64,000 bases of DNA from positions 186,001 to 250,000 of the forward strand of contig NZ_JAMQGP010000007.1 in assembly GCF_023703465.1 (NCBI RefSeq). Direction: 5' to 3'. The notes under the pieces were generated by a model. The model was given only the letters and a program-made list of their open reading frames with translations. It was not told the origin of the DNA and did no database searches. This DNA is from Echinimonas agarilytica (GTDB lineage: Bacteria > Pseudomonadota > Gammaproteobacteria > Enterobacterales > Neiellaceae). The position numbers were made by a program, and so were the translations under genes. Positions within the stretch are counted from its first letter, which is position 1, and every line of letters begins with the position of its first letter. Of this stretch, positions 1 to 12,286 are shown piece by piece.

Positions 1-305
1 GACTGTCTGCATATGCAATGACTACGAAGAAAGACTTCTCGTTCATGGGCGGCTTCTTAATGACAGGCTTGATTGTCGCTGTTGTTGCGTCAATCGCGAA
101 CATCTTCTTGCAGATTCCAGCGTTGAGCTTGGCAATCTCTGCAGCAATGGTGCTGGTCATGTCTGGCCTGATCCTTTTTGACACAAGTCGTATTATCAAT
201 GGTGGCGAGACGAACTACATTCGTGCGACTGTTGCTTTATATCTCGACGTGTTTAACTTGTTTGTTCACTTGCTCCACTTGTTGGGCGTGATGAACGACG
301 ACTAA
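1..305 (+). CDS. yccA: YccA, Bax-inhibitor-1 family membrane protein (3' part only)
   Basis: This is the C-terminal part of a multi-pass inner-membrane protein of the BI-1/YccA family; the gene enters from the left edge and the frame is open from base 3. The visible ~100 residues hold three hydrophobic segments and the family signature GGETNYIRATV followed by the terminal helix and an acidic end. In E. coli YccA binds and modulates the membrane protease FtsH; that role is known for the family and inferred here. In E. coli yccA sits beside tusE, and here it lies directly before the whole tus operon, which supports the call. An in-frame ATG at 18 is internal, because conserved sequence (LSAYA) continues upstream of it. 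Confidence 0.9.
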   Translation, partial: LSAYAMTTKKDFSFMGGFLMTGLIVAVVASIANIFLQIPALSLAISAAMVLVMSGLILFDTSRIINGGETNYIRATVALYLDVFNLFVHLLHLLGVMNDD

Positions 306-311
306 TTCGAG

Positions 312-336
312 AAAGCCCCGAAAGGGGCTTTTTTTT
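312..336 (+). terminator. Intrinsic terminator after yccA, abutting tusD
   Basis: Stem AAAGCCCC / GGGGCTTT with loop GAAA, followed by an unbroken T run that ends at the base before the tusD ATG. The only Shine-Dalgarno-like bases for tusD (GGGG) are in the 3' arm of the stem. Confidence 0.85.
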
Positions 337-729
337 ATGACTACTTTTACGCTTCTTATCGATAGTTCTCCTGAACGATACAACGCACATTTCAATGCCA
401 TTTCGTTTTGCCGTTCGGCACTTGAACAAGGGCATCAAATTCAACAAATATTCTTCTTTCAAGATGCGGTGCGCATTGCCGATTCTCGACTTGATCTCCC
501 CGCCGACGAATGGGACCCGCAAGTACATTGGCAACAGCTCGCAACATCTCACAATCTAAATTTAGAAATTTGCAGTGCTGCCTCTCAGCGTCGAGGGTTA
601 GGCGGCGCTGAATCTTTAGAGGAAGCAGAGGAAGCAGAGCAAGCACAACTTGCAGAGGGCTTTAAGATTGGCGGTTTAGGTGTATTAGTGAAAGCATCCA
701 TTTCATCAGACCGAGTGATACAATTCTAA
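337..729 (+). CDS. tusD: Sulfurtransferase complex subunit TusD
   Basis: TusD (DsrE family, 130 aa) is a subunit of the cytoplasmic TusBCD hexamer that relays persulfide sulfur from TusA to TusE and then to MnmA, for 2-thiolation of U34 in tRNAs for Lys, Glu and Gln. The sulfur-carrying cysteine is Cys79 (motif CSAASQRRG), and the end GLGVLVKASISSDRVIQF is typical of the family. The length matches E. coli TusD (128 aa). The stop overlaps the tusC start (TAATG), so the genes are translationally coupled. The receiving enzyme, MnmA, is encoded at 19.3 kb. The initiation region is unusual because the ATG directly follows a terminator T run. Confidence 0.93.
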   Translation: MTTFTLLIDSSPERYNAHFNAISFCRSALEQGHQIQQIFFFQDAVRIADSRLDLPADEWDPQVHWQQLATSHNLNLEICSAASQRRGLGGAESLEEAEEAEQAQLAEGFKIGGLGVLVKASISSDRVIQF

Positions 730-1079
730 TGGTTTTAATTTGGAGTACTCAATCACCAATTGGCGACGTTGCAGCCCGCGAGACGCTCGATGCTGCGTTG
801 GCATTTGCGGCCTACGATCAGGCTGTAACATTGCTACTATCTGACGCTGGCGTCATGCAATTACAATCGATGCCGAACGCCAAACAAGCCGGCGCAAAAA
901 ACATGTCAAAATTGATGAAAGCACTCCCGATGTACGACATCGACAATGTTTATGCATGCCAAACAAGCTTAAGTCGCTTCTCTATCGATACTCAGCAATG
1001 CGTCACACCGGTTCAAACTGCAACTACAGACGACATTCATGCGCTGATATTAGGAGCGACTCATGTCATCAGAGTCTAA
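729..1079 (+). CDS. tusC: Sulfurtransferase complex subunit TusC
   Basis: TusC (DsrF-like, 116 aa) is the second subunit of the TusBCD sulfur-relay complex. The start, with a short beta strand and the residues SPIGDVAARETLDAALAFAAYDQAVTLLLSDAGV, matches the family pattern in which this subunit has no catalytic role of its own. Its ATG overlaps the tusD stop by one base, and its 3' end overlaps tusB by 17 bases. Four overlapping genes in the order D-C-B-E make one transcript very likely. Confidence 0.9.
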   Translation: MVLIWSTQSPIGDVAARETLDAALAFAAYDQAVTLLLSDAGVMQLQSMPNAKQAGAKNMSKLMKALPMYDIDNVYACQTSLSRFSIDTQQCVTPVQTATTDDIHALILGATHVIRV

Positions 1080-1326
1080 ATCGATACTTTACGTGGTTCG
1101 TTCTGAAACACCGCCAGCATGGTCCCAACACGTGTCCTCTGCGGATTCCATATTATTGGTGGAAAATGGCGTGTATTTGCATGCCAGTGAGCATTTTCGG
1201 ACTGCTCGTGTATATGTTCTGACATCGGATGTAGTGGCTCGGGCCATCACAACCCAAGCTCAGTTGGTAGACCACGACGACTGGGTTAAACTGTCGCTCT
1301 CACACGATCAAATCATCCGTCTATGA
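1063..1326 (+). CDS. tusB: Sulfurtransferase complex subunit TusB
   Basis: TusB (DsrH-like, 87 aa), the smallest subunit of the TusBCD complex. It has the family features of a short N-terminal strand and a central [11 protein letters not shown] segment (compare the LL.DGVYAA pattern of TusB). The start is the ATG inside the tusC 3' end; the alternative reading of this region in the frame from 956 has no family similarity. It overlaps tusE by the ATGA junction. No cysteine is visible in this copy, in keeping with a structural rather than a sulfur-carrying role (inference). Confidence 0.88.
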   Translation: MSSESKSILYVVRSETPPAWSQHVSSADSILLVENGVYLHASEHFRTARVYVLTSDVVARAITTQAQLVDHDDWVKLSLSHDQIIRL

Positions 1327-1661
1327 ATGAATTACACATGCCAAACGGTGATGTTTTAACACTCGACAAACACGGCTACCTCGCCAATGTAAATGACTGG
1401 TCTGAAACGGTCGCCACTGAATTTGCTAAACTCGAAAACATTGAGCTTTCAGCTGAGCACTGGGAAGTGGTGAACTTTGTTCGACAATTCTATTTAGAAT
1501 TTGATACCAGCCCCGCCATTCGAATGCTGATTAAAGCATTGTCAAAACAGTGGCCAGAAGAAAAAGCCAATAGCCGTTATTTGTATCGTTTGTTTAAAAA
1601 AGGCCCTGCGAAGCAGGCCACCCGGATTGCAGGTTTGCCCAAACCAGCAAAGTGTATCTAA
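1323..1661 (+). CDS. tusE: Sulfur relay protein TusE (DsrC family)
   Basis: TusE (112 aa) takes persulfide sulfur from TusD and hands it to MnmA on the tRNA. The DsrC-family C-terminal arm is intact: [12 protein letters not shown], with the conserved penultimate Cys111 that carries the persulfide. The preceding helix-rich body ([23 protein letters not shown]) also matches. Only the terminal cysteine is present, as in tRNA-thiolation TusE; dissimilatory DsrC has a second one about ten residues upstream. The start is set by the ATGA overlap with tusB. Confidence 0.93.
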   Translation: MNELHMPNGDVLTLDKHGYLANVNDWSETVATEFAKLENIELSAEHWEVVNFVRQFYLEFDTSPAIRMLIKALSKQWPEEKANSRYLYRLFKKGPAKQATRIAGLPKPAKCI

Positions 1662-1699
1662 AGCTTCTCTGACCCACTTGGGTTGATGTAGTAAACACA

Positions 1700-1727
1700 A
1701 AAAAAGCCGCTCGAGAGCGGCTTTTTT
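1700..1727. terminator. Bidirectional terminator between tusE and serS
   Basis: Stem AAAAAGCCGCTC / GAGCGGCTTTTT (tight hairpin around TCGA), with A and T runs on both sides, between two convergent genes. It can serve tusE on the plus strand and serS on the minus strand. Confidence 0.9.
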
Positions 1728-1743
1728 AGATGAACAAGTTGGC

Positions 1744-3057
<1,314 letters not shown>

Positions 3058-3120
3058 TTAAAAACGCACTGATTTTACCCGCTCTGCTCAGTGGAGGCAA
3101 AGCACAATTGCGGGTTTCAG

Positions 3121-4446
3121 CTACTTATGGCGCTTGTTAGCCGCATTTTTGTTCAACTCATCCATCCACGCCATCTTTTCAGTTATTTTCTTTTCGAGTC
3201 CGCGTTCTGTGGGCTGATAAAAAGCAACATCTTTGAGCCTATCTGGCAAATAATTCTCGCCTGCAGCAAAACCGAGCGGCTCATCATGCGCATATCGATA
3301 CCCGTCGTTGCACCCCATTTCCTTCATCAATTCGGTGGGCGCATTGCGCAAATGCAAGGGCACCTCTAGCGTGCCAAGTTCTCGAACTGCCGCTCGCGCT
3401 GCTTTATATGCGGTATACACAGCGTTACTTTTTGGGGCAACAGCCATGTACACCGCAGCCTGAGCAATGGCGCGTTCGCCTTCGGCGGGGCCAACACGGT
3501 GAAAGCAGTCCCATGCCGACAACGCGACTTGCATCGCTTTGGGGTCGGCATTACCAACATCTTCTGATGCAATAGCTAATAAGCGGCGCGCTGCAAGCAA
3601 CGGATCCATCCCACTTTCAAGCATGCATGCAAACCAATACAAAGCACCATCGGGTGATGAGCCGCGAATCGACTTATGAAATGCCGATAATAAATCATAA
3701 TATCGGTCGCCTTGCTTGTCGGCTGCCACCGCTTGTTCGCCAGCAGCCTCTTGAATAGATTCGAGGCTCACAATAGCTTGGCCGTGCTCATTAACCGAGG
3801 CTAGATCGTGTGCAATCTCAAGCGTATTGAGTAGCCGTCTGGCGTCACCTTGTGACGCTCTAATCAGCGCTGTTCGAGCATCGTTTGTTAGGTGCTCTAA
3901 ACCAAGTTGAAGGCCTTCTTCTGAGGTCAAAGCTCGGTCAATCACAACGTTTAGATCATCCGTCGTTAATGACTTGAGCAGATAAACTCGTGCCCTCGAA
4001 AGCAGTGCGTTATTCAGTTCAAAGGATGGGTTTTCTGTAGTTGCACCAATAAATGTAACTGTGCCATCTTCAATAAACGGCAGTAAGGCGTCTTGCTGCG
4101 ATTTGTTGAAACGATGGACCTCATCAATAAACAATAAGGTACGCGAAGATTTACTCTGCGCGTTGGTAATTGCCGCGCGAATATCTTTAACCCCGGCACT
4201 CACTGCAGAGATACGCTCAACGTGAGAGTCGGCGTAGAAGGCTATGATTTCTGCTAACGTGGTCTTTCCCGTCCCCGGAGGACCCCACAAAATCATTGAG
4301 TGGCACTGGCCCGCTTCAAGCGAGCGACGCAAGCCTTTGCCTTGCCCTAATATGTGCTGCTGGCCAACATAGTCTTCCAATCGTTTGGGCCGCATGCGAG
4401 CGGCCAACGGTTGATGTTGAGCATGACCAAATAGGTCGTTATTCAT
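3121..4446 (-). CDS. rarA: Replication-associated recombination protein RarA (MgsA)
   Basis: AAA+ ATPase (441 aa) related to clamp-loader subunits and eukaryotic WRNIP1. It acts on stalled replication forks and interacts with SSB. Visible motifs are Walker [10 protein letters not shown] (55-63), Walker [11 protein letters not shown] (104-113) and sensor [10 protein letters not shown] near 135; the C-terminal half matches the RarA tetramerisation domain. It lies 20 bases downstream of lolA on the same strand, as in the conserved ftsK-lolA-rarA-serS string, so co-transcription is likely. Confidence 0.95.
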   Translation of the reverse strand: MNNDLFGHAQHQPLAARMRPKRLEDYVGQQHILGQGKGLRRSLEAGQCHSMILWGPPGTGKTTLAEIIAFYADSHVERISAVSAGVKDIRAAITNAQSKSSRTLLFIDEVHRFNKSQQDALLPFIEDGTVTFIGATTENPSFELNNALLSRARVYLLKSLTTDDLNVVIDRALTSEEGLQLGLEHLTNDARTALIRASQGDARRLLNTLEIAHDLASVNEHGQAIVSLESIQEAAGEQAVAADKQGDRYYDLLSAFHKSIRGSSPDGALYWFACMLESGMDPLLAARRLLAIASEDVGNADPKAMQVALSAWDCFHRVGPAEGERAIAQAAVYMAVAPKSNAVYTAYKAARAAVRELGTLEVPLHLRNAPTELMKEMGCNDGYRYAHDEPLGFAAGENYLPDRLKDVAFYQPTERGLEKKITEKMAWMDELNKNAANKRHK

Positions 4447-4466
4447 GAGTTAGTCATTCGTATTGG

Positions 4467-5108
4467 CTAAGGACGTTGATCATCAACGTCAACACCGTCG
4501 GGAACAACAAAGGTGAAAAGGTTGTCGTCTTCAGGCGCTGTTTTGGCGAAATTACTTAATGTAAATACTGTGCGCTTACTTTGAGAGTCGAGCATGATAA
4601 TTGATTCGATCACATCAGCATTTAAATTGACTTGGAGCCAAGCTACGTTGGTTACATTGTTCGGCGTAATTCGGTAGCCTTTATCGTTTTTCTCAATGGA
4701 ATACTCTCGCCAAACATCGGGATCGTCACTGGTGAGCAACATAAAAGGTGATTGGGAAATGGACTGTTCCAAATCAAACACACTCACTTGCTCTAAAAAT
4801 GGACTGTAAAGCCATAACGTCACGCCATCAGAAAGCAACAACTCTTCATCTGGGATTTGAACTTCCCAACGGAGTTTATTGGGGTGTTTAATCATCAATT
4901 GGCCAGACGACTGCTGAAGCAAACTTTGTTTTTCGTCGAAAACAGTTTGCTTAAAGTCTGCTTGAAACCCCTTCATACTCGACAAATAGTCTTGCAGTTG
5001 AATTTCAGATTCGCGGTCGGCTATTGCGCTAAAAGACACCAAACTACTTAATAAGAGCGCTGCGCTGGTCATCACCGTGCGGCCTACAAAACGTTTAATT
5101 ACTGTCAT
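4467..5108 (-). CDS. lolA: Outer-membrane lipoprotein carrier LolA
   Basis: Periplasmic chaperone (213 aa) that carries lipoproteins from the inner-membrane LolCDE complex to LolB at the outer membrane. An N-terminal signal peptide is visible (basic VIKRFVGR, hydrophobic core, cleavage near SAIA-D around residue 30). The mature part has the LolA pattern: F.ADFKQTV, QSSGQLMIKHPNKLRWEVQIPDE, and the LLSDG.TLWLYSPFLEQV strand pair. Its ATG overlaps the ftsK stop by one base (TAATG), so translation is probably coupled. Confidence 0.95.
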   Translation of the reverse strand: MTVIKRFVGRTVMTSAALLLSSLVSFSAIADRESEIQLQDYLSSMKGFQADFKQTVFDEKQSLLQQSSGQLMIKHPNKLRWEVQIPDEELLLSDGVTLWLYSPFLEQVSVFDLEQSISQSPFMLLTSDDPDVWREYSIEKNDKGYRITPNNVTNVAWLQVNLNADVIESIIMLDSQSKRTVFTLSNFAKTAPEDDNLFTFVVPDGVDVDDQRP

Positions 5109-7552
5109 TAATCTTTTACCGGTGGAGGAGCAAGGACTTCGCGGTTACCGTTATTACCCGGCTGCGAAACAATACCATCCACTTCCATTTGTTCAATAAT
5201 TCGTGCCGCGCGGTTATAACCAATTTTAAGTTTACGCTGCACACTTGAGATAGAACCGCGTCGTGTTTCGCACACAAACGCTACCGCTTCGTCGTATAGC
5301 GGATCATAATCTTCCTCTTCACTGGTTTTTTCGCCAGGCATAACAATGTCTTCACTGCCTTCACCACTCAAAATTTCTTTTAAGTAGTTAGGCTTGCCAC
5401 GAACTTTCCAATCACTGACAACGGCATGAACTTCATGGTCATCAACAAATGCTCCGTGAACTCGCGTAGGTACGCCAGATCCAGGCGGTAGATACAGCAT
5501 ATCGCCCTGCCCCAACAAGTTCTCTGCCCCTTGTTGGTCGAGAATCGTTCTGGAGTCAATACGCGATGAAACTTGGAATGCCATGCGAGTTGGAATGTTG
5601 GCTTTGATCAGGCCAGTGATCACATCTACACTTGGACGTTGCGTTGCCAAAATAAGGTGAATACCCGCCGCGCGGGCTTTTTGGGCAATACGCGCAATAA
5701 GCTCTTCAACTTTTTTGCCAACAATCATCATCATGTCAGCAAATTCATCCACAACAACAACAATGCGTGGCAGTGTTTCAAGCATAGGCGCTTCGCTTTC
5801 AAACTGGTCGGTTTCTTTCCACAACGGATCGAACAGCGGCTGACCGGCTTCGCGCGCGTCACGTACCTTTTTATTAAAGCCATCTAGATTACGAACGCCC
5901 ATAGCTGACATCAATTTATAGCGTCGCTCCATTTCGCCCACACACCAGCGCAATGCATTCGATGCCTCCTTCATATCGGTGACAACTTCGGCCAACAAAT
6001 GAGGAATGCCTTCATACACCGACAACTCCAACATTTTGGGGTCGATCATAATGAAACGAACTTCCTCTGGTGAGCTTTTGTATAGCAAGCTCACAATCAT
6101 CACGTTGACCCCAACAGACTTACCCGAGCCGGTTGTACCTGCCACCAGTAAGTGCGGCATTTTTGCAAGGTCCACCACTACGGGTTGACCGGCGATATCG
6201 CCTCCCAACACCATCGTTAAAGGTGACTTCGCCTCGTCGAATTTTTCAGAAACCAAAACTTCACTGAGTCGAACAATTTCACGATGTTTGTTTGGAATTT
6301 CAATACCAACGTAAGTTTTACCTGGGATCACCTCAACCACACGAACGCTAAGGGCGGACAAACTGCGCGCCAAATCTTTCGATAGATTAGTGAGCTTCGA
6401 CACTTTAATACCTGGCGCTAAATCAAGCTCAAAACGCGTGATCACAGGGCCAGGAAAGACACCCACCACTTTGGCTTGAATATTGAAATCGAGTAACTTC
6501 GCTTCGACCAACGCAGACACGGCATCGAGCTCTTCCTGCGTGATCGGATTTTCTCGCTTCTGCGGTTTATCTAATAGCTCAAGCGATGGCAAAGGTGCCA
6601 TAGGAGGAATATCTGGGTTCAGTTGATCTTTGTGATAAACCGTCCCGTCTTGCACCACAAATTCGTCGCCTTCAGTTTCTTGAGCCGATGGACTTGGTGG
6701 AGCTGCCAAAGGTGGCATGTCTGTCGGCTCTGCTGAGCTGCTGTCTTCGAGAGACGGCTCTTTTCGCTCTGCAATGACCTCTTCTTTAGCGCCGCCAAGA
6801 AGATCTTTAAGCAAGCTACTCATGGCCGGTTTCTCTTCTTCAGCTTCGACTTCAGGTGCGGGCGCCACCGAGTTCAACGCCTCGGTTTGCATATCATCAA
6901 CCTGCTCTTGCTCGGCTTCTTCTTGCTCATTTCGGCGCTGTTCTAACCATTGCTGTGGCCATTGCCATAGCCAGTCTGCAGCGCGACATACTTTTTCCCC
7001 CAGCCGTTCCGCCAGCATCACCAGCGACCAGCCCGACAAGAGGTTAAATGCCAGCACCACGAGTGCCGTAAGCAGCAGTAAACTACCTCCTAAACCAAAC
7101 ACAGGTAGAAATGACTGTGCAACAAGATCGCCAAACAATCCGCCTGAACTGAAGTTGTACAGATCATCAAAGTTGATACTGGACAAGCCGGTTAAACCGA
7201 GCAACAAACTCACACTGCCTATCATTCTTAAACTTAAAGAAAGGTAATCTAATTTAGTCATGTTGTATCTGTGATTGAACAAAGCCCAGCCTAACAACGC
7301 AATTAAAATAGGGGCAAAGTAAGCAGACCAGCCAAACATGAACAATAGAAAATCGGCGCACCAAGCACCAGCAGAGCCAGCGGCATTGTGTATGTCGCCG
7401 TGAAAACTGCTTTGAGACCAACCCGGATCCCCAGGATGAAAAGTAACAAGGGCAATCAGTAGGAATAGCGCCGCTACAGAAAAAAGTAATAAGCCAGCTT
7501 CAAAGAGCCGTTGTAAGCCAGTCATGGTCGGGCGCACCGCTGTTTCGTTCAA
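5108..7552 (-). CDS. ftsK: DNA translocase FtsK
   Basis: Septal DNA pump (814 aa) that clears and aligns chromosome termini and activates XerCD at dif. Four or five transmembrane helices lie in the first ~200 residues, then an acidic/proline-rich linker (about 205-340), the alpha/beta RecA-like motor with Walker [13 protein letters not shown] near 470 and Walker [14 protein letters not shown] near 597, and the C-terminal winged-helix gamma domain that reads KOPS sequences (about 750-805). The linker is far shorter than in E. coli (1329 aa). The start used is a TTG at 7552; an ATG ten codons in (7525) is equally possible, since neither has a strong ribosome-binding site. Confidence 0.95.
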   Translation of the reverse strand: MNETAVRPTMTGLQRLFEAGLLLFSVAALFLLIALVTFHPGDPGWSQSSFHGDIHNAAGSAGAWCADFLLFMFGWSAYFAPILIALLGWALFNHRYNMTKLDYLSLSLRMIGSVSLLLGLTGLSSINFDDLYNFSSGGLFGDLVAQSFLPVFGLGGSLLLLTALVVLAFNLLSGWSLVMLAERLGEKVCRAADWLWQWPQQWLEQRRNEQEEAEQEQVDDMQTEALNSVAPAPEVEAEEEKPAMSSLLKDLLGGAKEEVIAERKEPSLEDSSSAEPTDMPPLAAPPSPSAQETEGDEFVVQDGTVYHKDQLNPDIPPMAPLPSLELLDKPQKRENPITQEELDAVSALVEAKLLDFNIQAKVVGVFPGPVITRFELDLAPGIKVSKLTNLSKDLARSLSALSVRVVEVIPGKTYVGIEIPNKHREIVRLSEVLVSEKFDEAKSPLTMVLGGDIAGQPVVVDLAKMPHLLVAGTTGSGKSVGVNVMIVSLLYKSSPEEVRFIMIDPKMLELSVYEGIPHLLAEVVTDMKEASNALRWCVGEMERRYKLMSAMGVRNLDGFNKKVRDAREAGQPLFDPLWKETDQFESEAPMLETLPRIVVVVDEFADMMMIVGKKVEELIARIAQKARAAGIHLILATQRPSVDVITGLIKANIPTRMAFQVSSRIDSRTILDQQGAENLLGQGDMLYLPPGSGVPTRVHGAFVDDHEVHAVVSDWKVRGKPNYLKEILSGEGSEDIVMPGEKTSEEEDYDPLYDEAVAFVCETRRGSISSVQRKLKIGYNRAARIIEQMEVDGIVSQPGNNGNREVLAPPPVKD

Positions 7553-7643
7553 GACAAATCAATTCCATATGAAAAACTCGCTACACCTTAACAAAATCAT
7601 GGCCATTACCAAAGTGTTGAGGCTCGGTAATGCACCAAGCCTA

Positions 7644-8114
7644 CTATTTAATTTGTAGGGTTGTTTTAGCCTGTACTTCTTCCATGACTACGTAAGTTCG
7701 GGTGTCGCTAACACCGGGTAATTTAAGCAAAGTATGGCTGAGCATTGCCCGATACGCCGACATATCAGACACCCGAGTTTTCATCAGGTAATCAAAACTC
7801 CCGCTCACCAAATAGCATTCCAATATCTCGTCCAACTGAAACACTGCTTTGTTGAATTTTTCGAATACATCGGGGCTTGAACGATCAAGCGTAACCTCAA
7901 TAATTACTAACAAACTACTGCCAACCTTTGCAGGGTCGATATTGGCTTGATATCCGGTAATGACGCCTTGTTGTTCGAGCCGTTTTACACGTTCCAAACA
8001 AGGTGTCGCCGAAAGGCCAACGCAGCGAGACAGCTCAACATTAGACATTCGCCCGTTATTTTGAAGCTCTGTAAGAATTTTCCGATCAATTCGATCAAGT
8101 GGTTTGTTTGGCAT
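7644..8114 (-). CDS. lrp: Leucine-responsive regulatory protein Lrp
   Basis: Global Lrp/AsnC-family regulator, 156 aa from the ATG at 8114. The N-terminal helix-turn-helix (LDRIDRKILTELQNNGRMSNVELSRCVGL) is followed by the RAM effector domain with LVSGSFDYLMKTRV and PGVSDTRTYVVMEEV, nearly identical in pattern to E. coli Lrp. I preferred the ATG to a TTG three codons upstream. It faces alanine dehydrogenase across about 150 bases; alanine and leucine are typical Lrp effectors, so Lrp control of ald is a natural inference. ftsK follows on the same strand, as in E. coli. Confidence 0.94.
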   Translation of the reverse strand: MPNKPLDRIDRKILTELQNNGRMSNVELSRCVGLSATPCLERVKRLEQQGVITGYQANIDPAKVGSSLLVIIEVTLDRSSPDVFEKFNKAVFQLDEILECYLVSGSFDYLMKTRVSDMSAYRAMLSHTLLKLPGVSDTRTYVVMEEVQAKTTLQIK

Positions 8115-8262
8115 GTAAAGCAATTAACCAGTGTTTTAACAATGTTTTTTACATCATATCAGTTTTTATCGCTATAAAATTGTAGTTTTTTGGTAAGTAA
8201 TTCGTTAAACATATTTCTATACTTGATAACAATTCATCCCTACATTCAAGCGAGTAAAGACC

Positions 8263-9378
8263 ATGCTAATCGGCGTCCCAACAGAAATTAAAAATCACGA
8301 ATATCGAGTCGGCATGGTGCCAGCCAGTGTTCGAGAACTCACTCAACGTGGCCATCAAGTGTTGGTCCAAACCGGCGCAGGGTTAGGCATTGGCTTCGCA
8401 GACTCCGAATACCAAGCTGCAGGAGCTGATATAGCGTCCGATGCTGCTAGCGTATTTGCAACATCAGATATGATTGTCAAAGTGAAGGAGCCTCAGGCTG
8501 TTGAGCGTGCAATGTTACGTGAAGGACAAATCTTGTTTACCTACCTGCACCTTGCCCCTGATCCGGAACAAACCACAGATTTGGTCGACTCCAAAGCTGT
8601 TTGCATCGCATATGAAACGGTAACTGACAACACTGGCGGCCTACCGTTGCTTGCCCCTATGTCTGAAGTCGCTGGGCGTATGTCGATTCAAGCTGGTGCG
8701 CAAGCGCTTGAACGTTCTCGCAAGGGCCGAGGTATGTTGCTTGGCGGTGTACCAGGCGTTGAACCTGCGAAAGTCGTGATCATTGGTGGCGGCATGGTCG
8801 GCGCAAACGCGGCGCAAATGGCAATCGGCACGGGCGCAAATGTTGTCATTCTGGACCGAAGTATTCCGGTACTTCGCCGCTTGAACGCCCAATTCGGCAA
8901 TGCTATCACCACTGTATACTCAACGACCGAAGCGATTGAGAAGCACGTGCTCGACGCCGATTTGGTGATCGGTGGCGTTCTCATCCCGGGTGCAGCCGCT
9001 CCAAAACTCGTCACGGCTGAGCATATCCGAGATATGAAAAATGGAGCAGCCATCGTCGACGTAGCGATTGACCAAGGTGGCTGTATTGAAACATCAGTAG
9101 CCACCACACACGACGAACCTACTTACGTAGTTGATGGAGTGGTGCACTATTGCGTTGCTAACATGCCAGGTGCCGTACCACTGACCAGCACATTTGCACT
9201 GAACAATGCCACACTGCCCTACATCATCGAGCTGGCCGACAAAGGCTACAAACGCGCCCTCACAGAAAATTCACATCTAATGAATGGCTTGAATGTGATC
9301 AACGGTCAAATTACCTGTGAAAGTGTTGCTACGGCATTAAACTACCCGTTCGTACCTGCAAAACAGGCATTGTCATAA
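8263..9378 (+). CDS. ald: Alanine dehydrogenase
   Basis: NAD-dependent L-alanine dehydrogenase (371 aa): L-alanine + NAD+ + H2O to pyruvate, ammonium and NADH, cytoplasmic, used for alanine catabolism. The N-terminal catalytic domain carries Lys75 (MIVKVKEP) and His96 (YLHLAPD). The Rossmann motif [13 protein letters not shown] begins near residue 174, and [11 protein letters not shown] is a further family signature. It is divergent from lrp, the arrangement expected for an Lrp-activated gene. A possible -10 (TATACT, 8218-8223) lies 40 bases upstream without a good -35. Confidence 0.95.
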   Translation: MLIGVPTEIKNHEYRVGMVPASVRELTQRGHQVLVQTGAGLGIGFADSEYQAAGADIASDAASVFATSDMIVKVKEPQAVERAMLREGQILFTYLHLAPDPEQTTDLVDSKAVCIAYETVTDNTGGLPLLAPMSEVAGRMSIQAGAQALERSRKGRGMLLGGVPGVEPAKVVIIGGGMVGANAAQMAIGTGANVVILDRSIPVLRRLNAQFGNAITTVYSTTEAIEKHVLDADLVIGGVLIPGAAAPKLVTAEHIRDMKNGAAIVDVAIDQGGCIETSVATTHDEPTYVVDGVVHYCVANMPGAVPLTSTFALNNATLPYIIELADKGYKRALTENSHLMNGLNVINGQITCESVATALNYPFVPAKQALS

Positions 9379-9403
9379 AACAAAACGTTCTAACGTATTT
9401 GCT

Positions 9404-9430
9404 AAAAAGGGCCCTGTTGGGCCTTTTATT
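9404..9430 (+). terminator. Intrinsic terminator after ald
   Basis: Stem AAAAGG-g-CCC / GGG-CCTTTT with one bulged G and loop TGTT, followed by TTTTATTTT. It lies 25 bases after the ald stop. Confidence 0.75.
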
Positions 9431-9481
9431 TTGCCTCTATGCCCACACTTTATATTTACGTTCACTAACGAACACGCGTAG

Positions 9482-10486
<1,005 letters not shown>

Positions 10487-10493
10487 CACCACG

Positions 10494-11177
10494 ATGCTGA
10501 CGCTACTGTCGGATGACGTAAGTCAGTTTCCCCCCGTAGGCAAAGCACTTGCTGAGCCGAATGGGTTGCTCGCGGTTGGAGGCGATCTTCAACCCGAGCG
10601 ATTACTTCACGCCTATCGCCAAGGAATATTCCCTTGGTATGGTGAAGGAGAACCCATCATGTGGTGGTCTCCGGAACCCCGATGTGTGGTGCCCGCAGCC
10701 ACTTACGCACCCAATCGAACCCTCCGCAAACTTTGGCGTAATCACCCTTTCACGATCACTTATAATCAATGTTTCAATCGCGTCATTGAAATGTGCGCTG
10801 AAGAAACCGCGACTCGGCCCGAGACATGGATCATTGATGATATGATCGATGCCTACAAAACATTGCACCGCATGAATCACGCACACTCCATAGAGATTTG
10901 GCTCGGTAATAAATTAGTGGGTGGATTGTATGGTCTTCAAATCGGTGGCGTGTTTTGTGGAGAATCGATGTTTAGCCGACATACCGGCGCCTCTAAAGTA
11001 GCTTTTCTGGCTCTTGTTGAACAAATGAAACATAAACAATTGCCTTTGCTCGATTGCCAACTCGAAAATGACCACTTGATGAACTTAGGCGCCTCGTTAA
11101 TGCATCGCGCTGATTTCATCACCAGCCTTTCAACATGCGCCGCACTGAGCAGGGAAGCCATTTTTAATGACGAATGA
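10494..11177 (+). CDS. aat: Leucyl/phenylalanyl-tRNA-protein transferase
   Basis: Aat (227 aa) transfers Leu or Phe from tRNA to the N-terminal Lys or Arg of proteins, marking them for ClpS/ClpAP. Family signatures are AEPNGLLAVGGDL near the N-terminus, YRQGIFPWY and PIMWWSPEPR, with GGLYGLQIGGVFCGESMFS in the core. It starts seven bases after trxB and its 3' end overlaps bpt by 11 bases. Both transferases together with clpA and clpS lie within 4 kb, a compact N-degron set. Confidence 0.95.
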   Translation: MLTLLSDDVSQFPPVGKALAEPNGLLAVGGDLQPERLLHAYRQGIFPWYGEGEPIMWWSPEPRCVVPAATYAPNRTLRKLWRNHPFTITYNQCFNRVIEMCAEETATRPETWIIDDMIDAYKTLHRMNHAHSIEIWLGNKLVGGLYGLQIGGVFCGESMFSRHTGASKVAFLALVEQMKHKQLPLLDCQLENDHLMNLGASLMHRADFITSLSTCAALSREAIFNDE

Positions 11178-11889
11178 AAATTTGACATCCGCTCGCTTAG
11201 CGATTACCAACGCTATGGATTGCAGTTATATCGTCGGAAACGAGGAGCAACTGCTGTTTGTGCTCGACAAACAAGTACTCAACGACGACTCATACGAGCA
11301 ATTGCTAGCGCAGGGTTTTCGTCGCAGCGGTGGCGATATATATCGACCACACTGCCCTAGTTGCTCAGCGTGTAAGTCATTACGCGTTGATGTGGAGCAG
11401 TTTAAGCCGTCTACCAGCCAAAAGCGCGTGAACAAGAAAAACGCTCATATTGATTGGCGCGCAACGCTCACCCCGCATCCTGATCATTACCCTTTGTATG
11501 AACGCTATATCTCTGAGCGACATCAAGATGGGTCCATGTACCCGCCTAACCCAAACCACATGGAAAACTTTACTCAATGCAGTTGGTTACAAGTCATGTA
11601 CGTGGAAGGTTGGCTGGGCGATAAACTTATCGCTGTGGCAGTAACCGATCTGCTCCCTAATGCACTTTCCGCGCTCTACACCTTCTTCTCACCGGAATTA
11701 GATAAGCTATCGCTCGGCACCGCATGTGTTTTAAAACAAATCGAATTTGCCAAGCAACTTGAGAAAAAACATGTGTATTTGGGATACCAAATTGATGAGT
11801 GCCCGGCCATGAATTACAAATCACGCTATCGCCCTCACCAAGAATTTGTTGATGGTCTTTGGCTTCCTCATAAAAAAGCATCGGACTAA
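11167..11889 (+). CDS. bpt: Aspartate/glutamate leucyltransferase Bpt (Ate family)
   Basis: Bpt (240 aa) belongs to the arginyltransferase (ATE) fold but in bacteria adds leucine to N-terminal Asp or Glu, feeding them into the ClpS/ClpAP pathway. The N-terminal motif CPSCSACKSLRV and RRSGGDIYRPHCP are ATE features; the C-terminal part contains the GNAT-like core with LGYQIDECPAMNYKSRYRPHQ. Older annotation calls such genes ate or arginyl-tRNA-protein transferase. It overlaps aat, so expression is coupled. Confidence 0.92.
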   Translation: MTNENLTSARLAITNAMDCSYIVGNEEQLLFVLDKQVLNDDSYEQLLAQGFRRSGGDIYRPHCPSCSACKSLRVDVEQFKPSTSQKRVNKKNAHIDWRATLTPHPDHYPLYERYISERHQDGSMYPPNPNHMENFTQCSWLQVMYVEGWLGDKLIAVAVTDLLPNALSALYTFFSPELDKLSLGTACVLKQIEFAKQLEKKHVYLGYQIDECPAMNYKSRYRPHQEFVDGLWLPHKKASD

Positions 11890-11896
11890 CCTTTAC

Positions 11897-11936
11897 AGCG
11901 CGCGCTAATTGGTGCACAATTCGGCGCGCTTTATAT
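11897..11936 (+). terminator. Hairpin between bpt and infA, probable terminator
   Basis: Two-step hairpin: outer stem AGCGCGC / GCGCGCT, a small internal loop, inner stem AATTG / CAATT and loop GTGCA, then TTTATATT. It would end the trxB-aat-bpt unit. It could also be a leader structure for infA, since the T run is imperfect. Confidence 0.6.
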
Positions 11937-11970
11937 TACTACTCCAATTGGCAGTTAACGAGAATCCTGA

Positions 11971-12189
<219 letters not shown>

Positions 12190-12240
12190 TTCGCGATCGC
12201 CAAACAAGAATTTTTCGGTATTTGTATAAATGCTGATATA

Positions 12241-12269
12241 AAAAAGGCCCGCTTTATGCGGGCCTTTTT
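12241..12269. terminator. Bidirectional terminator between infA and clpA
   Basis: Perfect 12-bp stem AAAAAGGCCCGC / GCGGGCCTTTTT with loop TTTAT, between convergent genes. Confidence 0.92.
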
Positions 12270-12286
12270 CTGTTTAGGGTTTGTGA

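Noticed and set aside
6717-7247. Long plus-strand frame (176 aa) inside ftsK
   Set aside because: It is antisense to the low-complexity linker and membrane part of ftsK, Ser-rich, with no ribosome-binding site or family-like sequence.
8688-9107. 139-aa minus-strand frame inside ald
   Set aside because: Antisense shadow of a conserved enzyme gene with no independent support.
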